DNA of 64,000 nucleotides, taken from contig NC_083673.1 in assembly GCF_030384665.1 (NCBI RefSeq), forward strand, positions 691,501 through 755,500, in the 5' to 3' direction. The stretch comes from Lodderomyces elongisporus. Taxonomy: Eukaryota > Ascomycota > Pichiomycetes > Serinales > Debaryomycetaceae. Each line of letters starts with the position of its first letter. The stretch's first letter is position 1. The translations under genes were made by a program, and so were the position numbers. Positions 1 through 10,238 of the stretch are shown in pieces. The notes under the pieces were generated by a model, which saw nothing but the letters and a program-made list of their open reading frames with translations, had not been told where the DNA came from and ran no database searches.

Positions 1-844
1 ATCTTCTATAATTCGAGATGTTTCCGCAATCTGAGCTCTGATTCAATATCGCTTTTTATTCAATCCTACAATTGGCTCTGTGTGTGTGGTGTGTGAGTCC
101 TATGCTATGTGATCCATATGCTTGCTTCAATATATAAATCTTCCAAAATAAAAAAACAGTCCTGTAAGTGATCCTCTAATAGGATAAGATATCTATATTA
201 TGTAGCTTTTCTTTTTTTCCCCCCCCCCCCCTTTTTTTTTTCTTCCTTTCTATATTAAATCTCTCAAGGGATAAAGAAAAGCTTAATTCTGACACCTGTT
301 TTGCAATATTGTTGTTTTGCAAACTTATGTTGGTGTCACGTGCAAGCGATGTAATAGATAAAATAAGAATAGCAATTTGATAATTAAGAACTAGAGGTTT
401 CTATGTGGCAAGCCTATGAATTATAATCTCCTGTTCCCTTATTTCCCTCTTTTCCTCTTTTCCTCCCCTTCTCAACCAACTCGAATTGAAAAATGGCAAA
501 GAAATGGGAAATCAAATAAGTAGGTATAAATTACACAGCAGTTTACAATACTCCTTTGTCAAACTCCTAAACAGTTTTAAGAAGTTGTTACAATACCTTT
601 TAAGAAAAGAAATCTTTCATCATAAAAAACAAAAAATATTAGCAATTATATTAATTATTAAAGTGTTTCTATTCACAAACATCAACCGATTTATATATAT
701 ATATATATATATAAGTATATATATATATAAAGATATTGTTCAGTAATTCGACTAGACAAGTTAGTCTCGTAAATGCAGTACCATTTCTATACCCATTTTA
801 AACTTCTATCTCGCACCTCTCACCTCTCGACTCCAACCTCTGAC
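1..844. other. Intergenic, downstream of the permease
   Basis: I see no convincing gene here. The stretch holds a run of 13 C flanked by T runs at about 219-231, a GTCACGTG word (Cbf1-type E-box) near 336-343, and TA-rich microsatellite around 691-730. The open frames in it are low-complexity. Confidence 0.6.
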
Positions 845-2380
845 TTATTGTTGTCTAATCTTATCCTTGATCAAGTAACAGACACCCGACGAGATAATAC
901 TCACACCCAACATCAAAACCAACATCATGTTGGAGTACTCGTACAACCTGGCAACATCTGCTGGCCAACCGGTGTACAACGCATAAGTAGCGGTAACTGA
1001 ACCCAAGTTACCCAATCCACTAACAATAGCTGCACTCACTGCAGTTCCAACATCACCATATCTCTTGTGGAAAATCTCAGCCGACCACGACATACAAATT
1101 GGCACAGTTGGTCCCAACCCATAACCAGCAATCAACAAACCAGCATACTTGTTCCATGGACCATGCGCATAAGTAGTTACAACCATACCAGTAATGATAA
1201 TCAAACAAGCACCACTAAAGATTATTGGTCTCAATCTCTTAAACCTATCGGCAAATGGAGTAATTGTCAATATACCGCCAAGATCAAATAACCAAATTGG
1301 CGCATACAACAATGACACTTGGATCGAAGTCAAGTTAGGATCATTAGCCTTGATAATAGTTGATCCAAACACAGCCAAACCAAAGCCAGTACCAACAACT
1401 CCGAAATACATAATCACCAAGGGGTAGAGTCTCAAATCAGTCAAGATCTCAACAACATCGCGCCATGTCCACTTGAGCAATTTGTATCTATGCTCCAAAT
1501 CTCTTCTGTGCAATTCCTTATCCTCAGAGTTTAAAGGATGGTTAGGAGTGAAAAACCTATTGTAAAATTGCATAGCCTTCTTTTCCGAGTCCTGATAGAT
1601 CTTGAAAGGTCTATCTGGCAACCACCAAAGCAATGAGATACCAACGGCAATGGTTATAACACCATAGACCATATACATCCATTGCCAACCATAATAACCT
1701 CTATTTCCATCAATCTTTTGGAAACCAGCACTAACTAAACCAGCCACGGCAGCAGAAATCTGGGCTGCAGTGAAATAGTATCCAATACGTCTAGTGGATC
1801 TATCGTTGGGATACCACAACGACACATAGTAACTCATACCTGGCCAAGTACCTGCACCAACAACACCACTAATAAACCTCACGGCAATCAAGGCACCGGC
1901 ACTACCCAAGGCAGAATAACAGGCATACACCAACCCAACGGTAATCACAATTCTTGCCAACCACGATTGTGGACTCACTCTGGTCATAATCAAGTTCATG
2001 GGCACATCAAAGATAATGTATCCAACATAATACAATGCTGATGCAGTTGAAGTATGTTTTGAAGTAAGATTCAATGACTGGATCAAAGAATGACCCTGTT
2101 CGGTGTTCATTGTCAATGTTAAACCATAACAGTTGGAGCCAAACGATGTAAGAAAGTACAAGCACCACAATGCAGGAATAATTCTGAAATCCAATTTACG
2201 ATAAATCTTGTTCAATTGGTGTTTCTCATCTTCGGTGAATTCATCTTGCAGCTGCAATTGTTGCTCTTGGTCTTGCGATGATTGCTCAACATCGTATTCC
2301 TCTGAAGCATGTTCAACACTTTTGAGTCTTGACTCCTGGTCGACACTTTTATTGTCACTCATGCTGTACACTTGTTTCAC
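845..2380 (-). CDS. Dal5-family anion:cation symporter (MFS permease)
   Basis: This 511-residue membrane protein belongs to the allantoate/nicotinate permease branch (Dal5, Tna1 and relatives) of the major facilitator superfamily. Such proteins take up carboxylates or vitamin-like anions with protons at the plasma membrane. An acidic, Gln-rich cytosolic N-terminus of about 60 residues precedes roughly 12 hydrophobic segments. Typical family stretches are visible: FRIIPALWCLYFL at the first segment, VRFISGVVGAGTWPGMSYY in the N-terminal half, and WWLPDRP before the central loop. The start at 2380 gives the usual family length. The substrate cannot be read from the sequence. Two AP-1/Gcn4-type TGAGTCA words lie 410-490 bp upstream, which fits nutrient control (inference). 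Confidence 0.88.
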   Translation of the reverse strand: MKQVYSMSDNKSVDQESRLKSVEHASEEYDVEQSSQDQEQQLQLQDEFTEDEKHQLNKIYRKLDFRIIPALWCLYFLTSFGSNCYGLTLTMNTEQGHSLIQSLNLTSKHTSTASALYYVGYIIFDVPMNLIMTRVSPQSWLARIVITVGLVYACYSALGSAGALIAVRFISGVVGAGTWPGMSYYVSLWYPNDRSTRRIGYYFTAAQISAAVAGLVSAGFQKIDGNRGYYGWQWMYMVYGVITIAVGISLLWWLPDRPFKIYQDSEKKAMQFYNRFFTPNHPLNSEDKELHRRDLEHRYKLLKWTWRDVVEILTDLRLYPLVIMYFGVVGTGFGLAVFGSTIIKANDPNLTSIQVSLLYAPIWLFDLGGILTITPFADRFKRLRPIIFSGACLIIITGMVVTTYAHGPWNKYAGLLIAGYGLGPTVPICMSWSAEIFHKRYGDVGTAVSAAIVSGLGNLGSVTATYALYTGWPADVARLYEYSNMMLVLMLGVSIISSGVCYLIKDKIRQQ

Positions 2381-3333
2381 TTTGATAATTACAAGTTATT
2401 TTGTAAACAAAAAAAGAATGGATAAAAAAAAAACAAGAAGAAGAAAACGGAAATGGAGTTTTGAATGATAAATGAAACTATTTATATTCGAAAAAAAAAA
2501 AAGAAAGAAAGATGAAAAGTAAAGTAAAAAGATAATAAGAAAAAAAAAAAGAAAAGCGTAAATAGAAGTAAAGATGGGCTAGAAAGTAGATTGATCCAAT
2601 TTAGACTCCCAAAACACAATAAAGGATCAGAGTCACAAAAGTCGGTTTTTTGTTGGGAGTGAGTAAGTGACATTTACAATCATCTCAGCCGTAAAGCCCA
2701 CCTCCTTCTTTTTCCCAAAAAAAAAAAAATTAAAAAAAAATTCTGCTAAAGTGCATCCAAACATTCATACTAAAATCATGTCAAAAGTGACTCTGAGTCA
2801 AATTGCTAATAGATGATGGCTCAATGATAAACTATTATTTTTTTTTGCACTGCAAACGAATCATGGTGAGTCAGCCATCTAATGCAGGTTACTAGTGCTA
2901 GATTTAATGTTGCAAACAGATCAAAAAAAATATATTGCAGAGAACAAGAAAATAAAACAAAAGACCGTTATGTTTGTGTGCCTGTGTGTATATGTGTGTG
3001 TGTGTGTGTGAGTATTCGGCTCTATCCGATGATCATAACAATAGGAATAATAATAGGAATAATAACAATAATAGGGGTGATGATAGTCAACAATAATGAT
3101 ACTAATGATGATGATTTACACAATAGCAGTAATGTGTTGAGCAGTTTAAAGATTGTTTGGGTCTTGTAACCAACAACAGCATTGTCTGAGTAATTAAGCT
3201 ATTCTTATTGCTTGCATGTTTTACGGCAAAGTAGAAGCGAATAGTCTCTATGTAAATCTACCAATCTTTCTAATTCTAGAGTTTCATCTCTTGATAAATA
3301 TTTTCAACAAACTTATTTAACATATTATTACGT
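2381..3333. other. Intergenic: permease upstream region and LDAH-like gene 3' side
   Basis: A-rich tracts dominate next to the permease start. A (GT)n run sits near 2990-3010, and an ATA/AAT-rich stretch follows. TGACTC/TGAGTCA words are listed separately. I see no supported gene; the short frames here are low-complexity. Confidence 0.6.
2788..2800. promoter_or_regulatory. Paired TGACTC / TGAGTCA sites
   Basis: The word TGACTCTGAGTCA is an inverted repeat around one central base and contains a full TGAGTCA, the Gcn4/AP-1 type core. A second exact TGAGTCA is at 2867-2873. They lie about 410 and 490 bp upstream of the permease start codon. Binding is inferred from the known Gcn4 consensus only. 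Confidence 0.45.
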
Positions 3334-4614
3334 TTAATAGTACTCTAAAATATCAGGACACAACTTCTTTATTCTATCAACGGTAATTTCTGCAAATTCC
3401 TGGCTTTGATTAATACAAAATGCATGTTTTATGGGTCTTTTGATATTCTCGCACACCTCAAACAAATTACCCAGTTTTGCGTAATTATCTTTCTTATTGT
3501 TTTCATCTATTTTTACTTTTGCTTGTACCGCTGTTTCTGCTTCACATTCTGTTTGTTCGGAATTATCCCCTCCATTGACTCCTACTCTCTGTTCATTTTG
3601 ATACCTTCCCAACAAATAATTTCTTGTAATGTTTGAAACCCAATGGTCATTCTGTGCAAAAAATACCCAGTTCTTGAATCCAATTTTTGTGTTGCTTCCC
3701 CTATTTCTCATCTCGCTAAACACTGCCTCGGTGTTGTTTATCTCTTTGCAATTTCTCTCTTTTTTTCTCTTTTGCCCTCCAATTTCTTCTGTTTCCTCTG
3801 TTTGCTTTTGCTGGTCCAAAAATATCCAATCATTGATTGCATCCAGATTATCAATAACCTTCATTTCATCCTTTGCCATGCTCAAACATTGATTAATAGC
3901 TTGGCCAGAATTTACCAACTCAATAGTCGCTTCAACCAGATTTTCGAGACCATAGTTCTCGCCTGGTCCCGTATCTGCCAACACATCATTTTTGTGGGGT
4001 GCTTGGAAATGATTTGTCAATATCTTTCGTTGAACCCAGAGTGGAACAAATGAAAGAATTGAGGATAGCACAAGTGCTGTACCAACAATGGGAATTTTCC
4101 AGTTCATCATTTTAGTGAAACTCGTGCCCGATTCTGAACCGGCAATATCGTATATTGTAGGGGTTATCATCCCGTTGAACTGGACTTTAAACTTGGTGGA
4201 AGCGAGCTCATTATCCTCGAAAAGTTTGATAATTATTCGTTGCGTAATAAAAGCACCTAATGAATGTGATAGGAAAAACAATCTTGGTGGTCGATCTTGA
4301 TCTTTCTTCCAATGGTTCAAAATGATTTGTTTTAAAACTTGATGCATATGATGAATTTGCTCGTCGACATTATAAACTTTAGCTGAAGTAGTTGAGTGTT
4401 TCGAACTTTTATCAAAATACCCTGCGTATCCGATACAATATACTTCAAATCGTGGTATAGATTTTTGAATAAGGTTTAAATACGGAATATAATACTTCAC
4501 AAGCCCGGGATTACCTGGGACCATTACTAAAAGGTCATTGCAATTTGTTGTTGCTTCCGCTGGTTTATGGTATACCGGGGTTGACGGATCGGTACTGGAA
4601 AACTCTATGGACAT
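3334..4614 (-). CDS. LDAH/YPR147C-like lipid droplet alpha/beta hydrolase
   Basis: The 426-residue protein matches the lipid-droplet-associated hydrolase family (human LDAH, yeast YPR147C), serine hydrolases with an alpha/beta fold found on lipid droplets. Near residue 30 it has the family signature MVPGNPGLVKYY. Near residue 117 it has the nucleophile elbow FFLSHSLGAF, with the catalytic Ser inside SHSLG. A charged Gln/Glu/Lys insertion (about 275-310) and a second near 350-375 make it longer than YPR147C. The C-terminal part contains HAFC, a plausible catalytic His region. The lipid substrate of the family is unsettled, so no reaction is claimed. Confidence 0.82.
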   Translation of the reverse strand: MSIEFSSTDPSTPVYHKPAEATTNCNDLLVMVPGNPGLVKYYIPYLNLIQKSIPRFEVYCIGYAGYFDKSSKHSTTSAKVYNVDEQIHHMHQVLKQIILNHWKKDQDRPPRLFFLSHSLGAFITQRIIIKLFEDNELASTKFKVQFNGMITPTIYDIAGSESGTSFTKMMNWKIPIVGTALVLSSILSFVPLWVQRKILTNHFQAPHKNDVLADTGPGENYGLENLVEATIELVNSGQAINQCLSMAKDEMKVIDNLDAINDWIFLDQQKQTEETEEIGGQKRKKERNCKEINNTEAVFSEMRNRGSNTKIGFKNWVFFAQNDHWVSNITRNYLLGRYQNEQRVGVNGGDNSEQTECEAETAVQAKVKIDENNKKDNYAKLGNLFEVCENIKRPIKHAFCINQSQEFAEITVDRIKKLCPDILEYY

Positions 4615-5145
4615 GACTCGAAGTGGTGATGACAGTAGTGGTAGTTTATGGTAGCAGTGGTGGTGGTAGTAGTAGTAGTTTAAGTAGTGTTAATAGTGTT
4701 GCAACAATCTATGCTCAAGTTGAGTTATTTAATCTTTTCCATAGTATCTTTATCCGGTAATTTGGTGTTGAACAGCTCTTTTCATTGATAAAGAGAATTC
4801 TTTTGAAGCGGAAACGCGCGCAAATAGATACTGAAAAAATATGAGATAGTTTACGAAAAAAGTCCAAATAGCAAATGTTTATCCGATAATACTGCAAAAA
4901 AATGTATATAATAATATTAATAATTATCAATTGCAAATTGTTCCAAAAACCATACATATATATATATATATATATATTATTTGTATTAAACTAAACATTA
5001 AACTTAATAATGAAAAAAGAAACTCCGTCAAACTTTTTGAGATGGAAACCAATTAACTACTTCATTTTCTTTTCCTCTTCCTTTCTTACTCTCTCACCAC
5101 CTCTACCATTATATTTTATTTTTAATTTTTTTTTTTCTTTTTTGC
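4615..5145. other. Intergenic between LDAH-like and TANGO2-like genes
   Basis: This is AT-rich with GGT/AGT trinucleotide repeats at 4622-4690 and a (TA)n run near 4953-4977. It is the upstream region of the LDAH-like gene and the 3' side of the TANGO2-like gene. An 80-codon frame at 4715-4957 is AT-biased and not supported as a gene. Confidence 0.55.
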
Positions 5146-6355
5146 TCACAAATCATGTTCCTTCTTATTTTCGTAGATATTGAATTTGTAATGCGAGACA
5201 ATTTGCGGCTTATCGAAAACCTTTGTGTCCACGCTATGCAAATTCTTTTCGTAATAACTCAAGTTGCCAGATTTGTCTAATAGAATTACCGTTTGTGTTC
5301 GCGTGCCGTAAAACTCACCAATCGAGGCGCAAGTGCTGTGGGAATCACCAAGACTCACTGGTGGAATGAAAATGGAATTTCTCAATTCAAGGTACTTTGC
5401 ATTTAAATCGCCCTTTTCAGCAACTTTTGTACTATACGTGTCATGACTAAGGACCTTAAAACACTCGTCAACAAACTCATTTTCAGATAGGTTCTCAGTC
5501 TTTGGGGAATCTACTAATGTATCAACTAATTCTTCTCCTAAAAACACTTTTTTCCAAGGATGATTATACAATGAATTGGATAATCCAAATGTCGACTTAG
5601 TAGCAATAGAATCAGACATGGACACGGTGGCATTGTCGTTTTCCAAGCCCGTCTCAAACACCCTTCCATGGTGGCCACGATTGCTTAGGATATTCAAGTG
5701 CGAAATCTTGCAGGTTTCAGGGTCGATATTCAAATCACCGTATAGCAACGTGAACCCGCCAATTTTTTGCAAATCTATTTTGGCATTACCGTTCTGCATT
5801 TTGTTCGTTATGTTCTTCTCCCATTCTGCAGCCGAATATGGTGAATTCAAAAATGCCAATGGTAAGACACCTCGAGAGATCTCTTTCATATTATCTAGAT
5901 TTTGAAAGTTAGTAAATTCTGATTGCCTGTCTTGATCTCACGTATATACGTTCCGCTAAGATTATCTATCGATGCACCTTGTTATCCTTTTTATTTTTTT
6001 TTTTTTTTTTGTTTTTTGTTTTTTGTATTAAATATGCTAATTCACTTGAATAGTACATACATTGCGTATCCAAATCACGGTAATTGACTAGCACGGCCAT
6101 TTTGCCACTAGTAGTGACACCAATCCAAGTGCCATGTTCAGGCCGTGCAAGGTCCAATGGAGTTAAAATTTGTTCTCCAGTACTCTTCTCTTTTGCTTCT
6201 TCTCCTTCTCCTGTTCTTGCTTCTGCTTCTGTTTCTTCTCTCTCAATAGGTCGAAAATGGGCAGCTAATGTGGGCCGCTTATAATACTCATCCCTATTTG
6301 ATAGAAGCACAAAGGGATAGTTTGGGTGTTTAGTAGTGGCAATAGTGATACACAT
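5146..6355 (-). CDS. TANGO2 / NRDE-domain protein (YGR127W-like), two exons
   Basis: Two exons, 6061-6355 and 5146-5894, join to 347 residues. The N-terminus MCITIATTKHPNYPFVLLSNRDEYYKRP in pieces shows the NRDE signature (SNRDE near residue 18) that defines the TANGO2 family. The Cys at position 2 is the conserved Ntn-hydrolase-like nucleophile position. After splicing, the text runs VNYRDLDTQ then YNMKEISRGVLP, restoring the conserved NYR...SRG order, which strongly supports the intron. TANGO2 proteins have been linked to mitochondria, heme trafficking and secretory organisation; the molecular role is unsettled. A Glu/Ala-rich insertion sits near residues 38-60. Confidence 0.88.
5895..6060 (-). 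other. Spliceosomal intron in TANGO2-like gene
   Basis: On the minus strand the intron begins GTATGT (6060-6055) and ends CTAG (5898-5895). A perfect TACTAAC branch site lies at 5908-5914, about 12 nt before the 3' end. It is 166 nt long. Splicing joins CAA-T to AT-AAT-ATG in frame and restores the NRDE-family reading. Confidence 0.93.
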
Positions 6356-6465
6356 TCCTTGGGTAGTTGAAGTAGAAATGTAGTAAATCTCAGTTCATTA
6401 AAATGTAAAGGAGAATATATGTGTGCTATATGTGTTGGTTGCCGTTAGACTCAGAGCCAGGTTTG

Positions 6466-6505
<40 letters not shown>

Positions 6506-6569
6506 TATAGATATATATTAAATTTCTTAGTATAAACGTGTAAGCGTGTATGTGTCCTAATCAAAGTAA

Positions 6570-6603
<34 letters not shown>

Positions 6604-7720
6604 CACAAGCAGAGTCGGAATGTAATACGGTTCTGTGTTAAATAATAATATATATAATATTATTAATGATGGTGACGGTGACGGTGGCGGTGGTAGTGGT
6701 AGTGGTAGTGGTGCGGAACACTAACTTAACTAATTATGATGGTAGTGAACAGTCTCTGAACTTGATGAATCTAATAGTATCCATGGATGCAACAATGGTT
6801 CAAGACTGGTGATGGTATAATAGAAATATATGGATGTGTCTGTGTGTGTGTAGTGTATATTCTGTTGCCGTCTTTGCAGATGAAAATAACCCGCCGTTCC
6901 AACTCGAAAAGAGCGACAAAGTTAAATATAAATAAAAATAAAAATAAAATAAAAATAAAAAGAATCTCCGATCATCAATTATTTTGTTTTCCGCACCGTG
7001 TGGGGAAAACTGGGAGGCGAAGAGAGGGGAGAGGGGAGAAAACGCGAAATACTCTTTATTTCTTCGTCTTCAATGTGCATGAATGTTTTTATTGTTCAGT
7101 TCAGCATCAAACTGACAATGAGTAAAAAAGTATAGTTTTATGTGTTGAACTGATTTTGTATATACGTCCAAACGTATCTACTTTTTTCTTTTCATAATCT
7201 ACATTCTCTTAGTCTTCAAGAGGAATTAAGGAGAGAGATATTTCACTCAAACCCTTTGAAACATTTACCCCCTTTGGCAAAAGGTGGTAGCAGTAAACCC
7301 GCGCACAAGGAAGGACGAGCAAATTCAAAATTCACACACAAAGAAGTAGCTTTTATACCAACACATGAGAGCCAACTTGTTTTTTATAAACAAACTATTT
7401 TAATAGTAATCATCGATAAGTTTGTTCAATGTGTGCATAAAATAAACACTGATTATTGAAGCTCATCTCGATGCCCGAGCTGTTTGCTTTTCATTGAAGC
7501 CAATATACAATTACAAATGCAATCATCTTTTCCAGAATTGAAAAACAAAAAACAAAAAAAAGAATGGAAATAAAAAAAAAACATTTTTCGAAAACAAAGC
7601 AAAGAACAAGCTAAGTATATAGGCAATTTTCTGTCAGACACTATTGATACTCTTTTCGACATACAAAAGCACACACTCCATCACTCACTCAATCACCCCT
7701 CGAACAAATTATACCAATAT
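6356..7720. other. Intergenic, upstream of TANGO2-like gene
   Basis: Long (TA)n runs occur at about 6470-6502 and 6568-6602, with GGT repeats at 6669-6716. The block 7200-7460 is less repetitive and holds a 67-codon frame (7256-7459) rich in Lys/His without recognisable features. I do not call it a gene. Confidence 0.5.
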
Positions 7721-9556
7721 TTAGTGCAAATTTAAAATATCTTCGCTATCAAATGATACTGTTGAAATTGAATTATTTTTTCCTGCAGGCGATTGAGCAT
7801 AATCTCGCTTGAACTCGTTGATGCTGCGGGGTTCTTTACTTTTGTCACTCTTGAACTTCTCGCCATAGTTATTATACAAAGTATAACAACCGTTTTCAAG
7901 TTTTTGTTGGGAACTACAATCTGCAACCTGAGATAAATAATCTGAAAAATAATTTTCATAACTATTCTCAATATTGGGAAAACCTTGACCCGCTATATTT
8001 GTAGTGGAAGTACCATTTGTATGTTCCAAATTAATAGGTTGCACAAGTGGCGAAGGAAGTAAAGGTTTTTCAATGGGTAACGTGGGAAGCTGGGCAGGCT
8101 TGTTGCAATGATAGCGAAATGGGAGAGAAGGTGATAACACCGTTGATGACAATGAGTTAGATAATGAGTTTAACAACTTTGCAGGTGTTGTTGTTATTGT
8201 TGTTATCGTGGATGATGTTGATGATGGCAATATGGAGAATGATGATGATGATGACGACGACGAGGATACTATTCCCTTGATCATGCCCATACTGCTACTT
8301 ATTTCATGGTATTTATCAATTGCATGCACTGATTCTTTGAAATAGCTCATTTTGCTTAATTGATTGGCATCTGGGCGAGCCAATGGATCCCATAACAAAC
8401 AAGACTGAATTACCTGGCGCAAGCTATTATCTTTAATACATGGAACAATCTCATGGATATTAGTACCAGGCTCATTTGGTAATTCAATTCCCAAATTACT
8501 AGCCAATGGTTTAGCTTCGTTCCAAAACCCACCAAATGGTATAATACAATTTTGGTTACCGTGAGGGTTACTTCTGCTGCCGATGCCGCTGATACTGCTC
8601 TTGATGTTGTTGTTGTTGTTGTTGTTGTTGTTGTGGACGAATAATTCAGGCATGGTTGGTGATCCCAAGATTTGCAAAATCTTCCAAATTTGGTCAAACT
8701 CATTAGAACCAGGAAACAACGGTGCGAAATTAATCACTTCTGCAGCAACAGCTCCAAATGCCCAAATGTCGATTGGGCGTGAGTACCATTGTTGTCGCAA
8801 CAAAATCTCGGGCAGTCTATACCATCGTGTTGAGACATATGCAGTGTATGTTCGCATATTGGATATGTGCCTTGCTAAGCCATAGTCGCCAAGCTTGACT
8901 ATAAAGTTGTCGTTCTTTCTATGTGGCGGCACGCGTTCTTTTGAGCCGTAATATTGCAAGGTTGGTAGTATGAGGATATTCTCGGGTTTGACGTCACGGT
9001 GGAAATACTGATTGTTATGGATATGCTTAATGGCGCAGAGCAATTGTGAAAGGATGCTCTTGAGTGTGGTTTGTGAGAATCTCATATTCTTGCGTGATCT
9101 AATCAATTGGTACAAATTTTGATTAAGCGCTTCCATTGAAATGTGCAACTGATGGTTCAAGTCATCAATGAATACTTCAAATACCTGAACCAAGCATGGG
9201 TGAGAGGGGACGCTCAAGATAAATTTCACTTCTTTCACTTTGGAGTAGTCTTGCAACAGGGGGAGCTTTTTTTTCATGGTTTTAATAGCAACTAAATTTG
9301 ATGTGTTGAATTTTGAATCCTCTAGCGGGTAAAGTAAAGTTCCCGCTTCAGAGTAATGAGAATTAAGCAAGTCTAATTTAGAGAATCTGATCTTGGCTAG
9401 TTCAACAGAGCCAAAGCTTCCATTGCCCAAATTGCTGATTGTTTGATAGTGGTTGTTGTATGAATGCACCGTCAAGTTCTTTGGTGATTGTGGTGGTTGA
9501 GGCGATCCAATTTTTAATGGAAGCGGTTTATAAATTGACATTCTTTTCGATATCAA
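7721..9556 (-). CDS. IME2: Ime2-like meiotic protein kinase
   Basis: A 611-residue Ser/Thr kinase of the CMGC/RCK group. The glycine loop GNGSFGSVELAK is at 44-55, HRDVKPEN at 186-193, DYGLAR at 224-229, and the activation loop reads TAY (238-240) followed by VSTRWYR. TxY plus this context is typical of Ime2, which drives entry into and progress through meiosis. Residue 248, in the APE/SPE motif, is encoded by CTG; Ser there gives RSPEILLR as expected. A poly-Asn run (308-316) interrupts the C-lobe, and the tail after about 420 is Ser/Thr-rich and disordered. Clade members may also use Ime2 outside meiosis. Confidence 0.85.
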   Translation of the reverse strand: MISKRMSIYKPLPLKIGSPQPPQSPKNLTVHSYNNHYQTISNLGNGSFGSVELAKIRFSKLDLLNSHYSEAGTLLYPLEDSKFNTSNLVAIKTMKKKLPLLQDYSKVKEVKFILSVPSHPCLVQVFEVFIDDLNHQLHISMEALNQNLYQLIRSRKNMRFSQTTLKSILSQLLCAIKHIHNNQYFHRDVKPENILILPTLQYYGSKERVPPHRKNDNFIVKLGDYGLARHISNMRTYTAYVSTRWYRLPEILLRQQWYSRPIDIWAFGAVAAEVINFAPLFPGSNEFDQIWKILQILGSPTMPELFVHNNNNNNNNNIKSSISGIGSRSNPHGNQNCIIPFGGFWNEAKPLASNLGIELPNEPGTNIHEIVPCIKDNSLRQVIQSCLLWDPLARPDANQLSKMSYFKESVHAIDKYHEISSSMGMIKGIVSSSSSSSSSFSILPSSTSSTITTITTTPAKLLNSLSNSLSSTVLSPSLPFRYHCNKPAQLPTLPIEKPLLPSPLVQPINLEHTNGTSTTNIAGQGFPNIENSYENYFSDYLSQVADCSSQQKLENGCYTLYNNYGEKFKSDKSKEPRSINEFKRDYAQSPAGKNNSISTVSFDSEDILNLH

Positions 9557-9761
9557 AACTCAAACCTTAATTCAGAAGCAGTTTACTGCAGTACTTCTCT
9601 TGGTGGTGATAAAAACTGGTAACAACCAACACGGTGCAAGAGTATTCTTTTAAGGCGGTTAAATAAGCGACCACTTTTTGCGTGAATTTAATTCAATCAC
9701 GATAAAAGGTATTAGTGTTGATAAAAAACAAAATACAAAAATGGGGTTGTTGCAAATATAC

Positions 9762-9799
<38 letters not shown>

Positions 9800-10238
9800 A
9801 TTTGTGTTTGTGTTTGTGTTTCAAAAATATCTAGATATATAACAGAATCTTGTTGCGTGTGCTACACGTTTGTGTGTCTTTACATATGTATATATATACA
9901 TTCTGTTGAAGATTGTGATATGTATATCTATATACGTAACTACCCCATTTTCTCAGCGGGAGATAGCTGTATTTCAAGGACACGTTGGAAATAATTCAGT
10001 TTACCAGGAACAAGTACAAGTAACATATATAACGTATAGCCTGCTCTCTCTCCAGGCAAGTATATAGGGAATACCGCGTTTTCATTTTTTTTGGCCTCAA
10101 AAGATTGAGATAAAGTTCTAAGTGATTGAAATTTGTATTGTTATCGATATTGATGATCCATTCTTCAATTCCTTTTTTTTTTTTTCTTTTGAGAGGTTTA
10201 TTTATACACTAAAAAGCAAATGCTATAGATAGAGTTAT
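9557..10238. other. Intergenic, upstream of IME2-like gene
   Basis: It contains a (TA)n/(GT)n microsatellite at about 9760-9830 and a T run near 10170-10185. This is the IME2 upstream region and the 3' side of the CCCH gene. No gene is seen. Confidence 0.55.

Noticed and set aside
486..1000. Two small plus-strand frames near the left end
   Set aside because: One is AT microsatellite and the other is antisense to the permease C-terminus.
7256..7459. 67-codon frame in the TANGO2-like upstream region
   Set aside because: It is not low-complexity, but lacks any motif, start context or neighbour support; left as intergenic.
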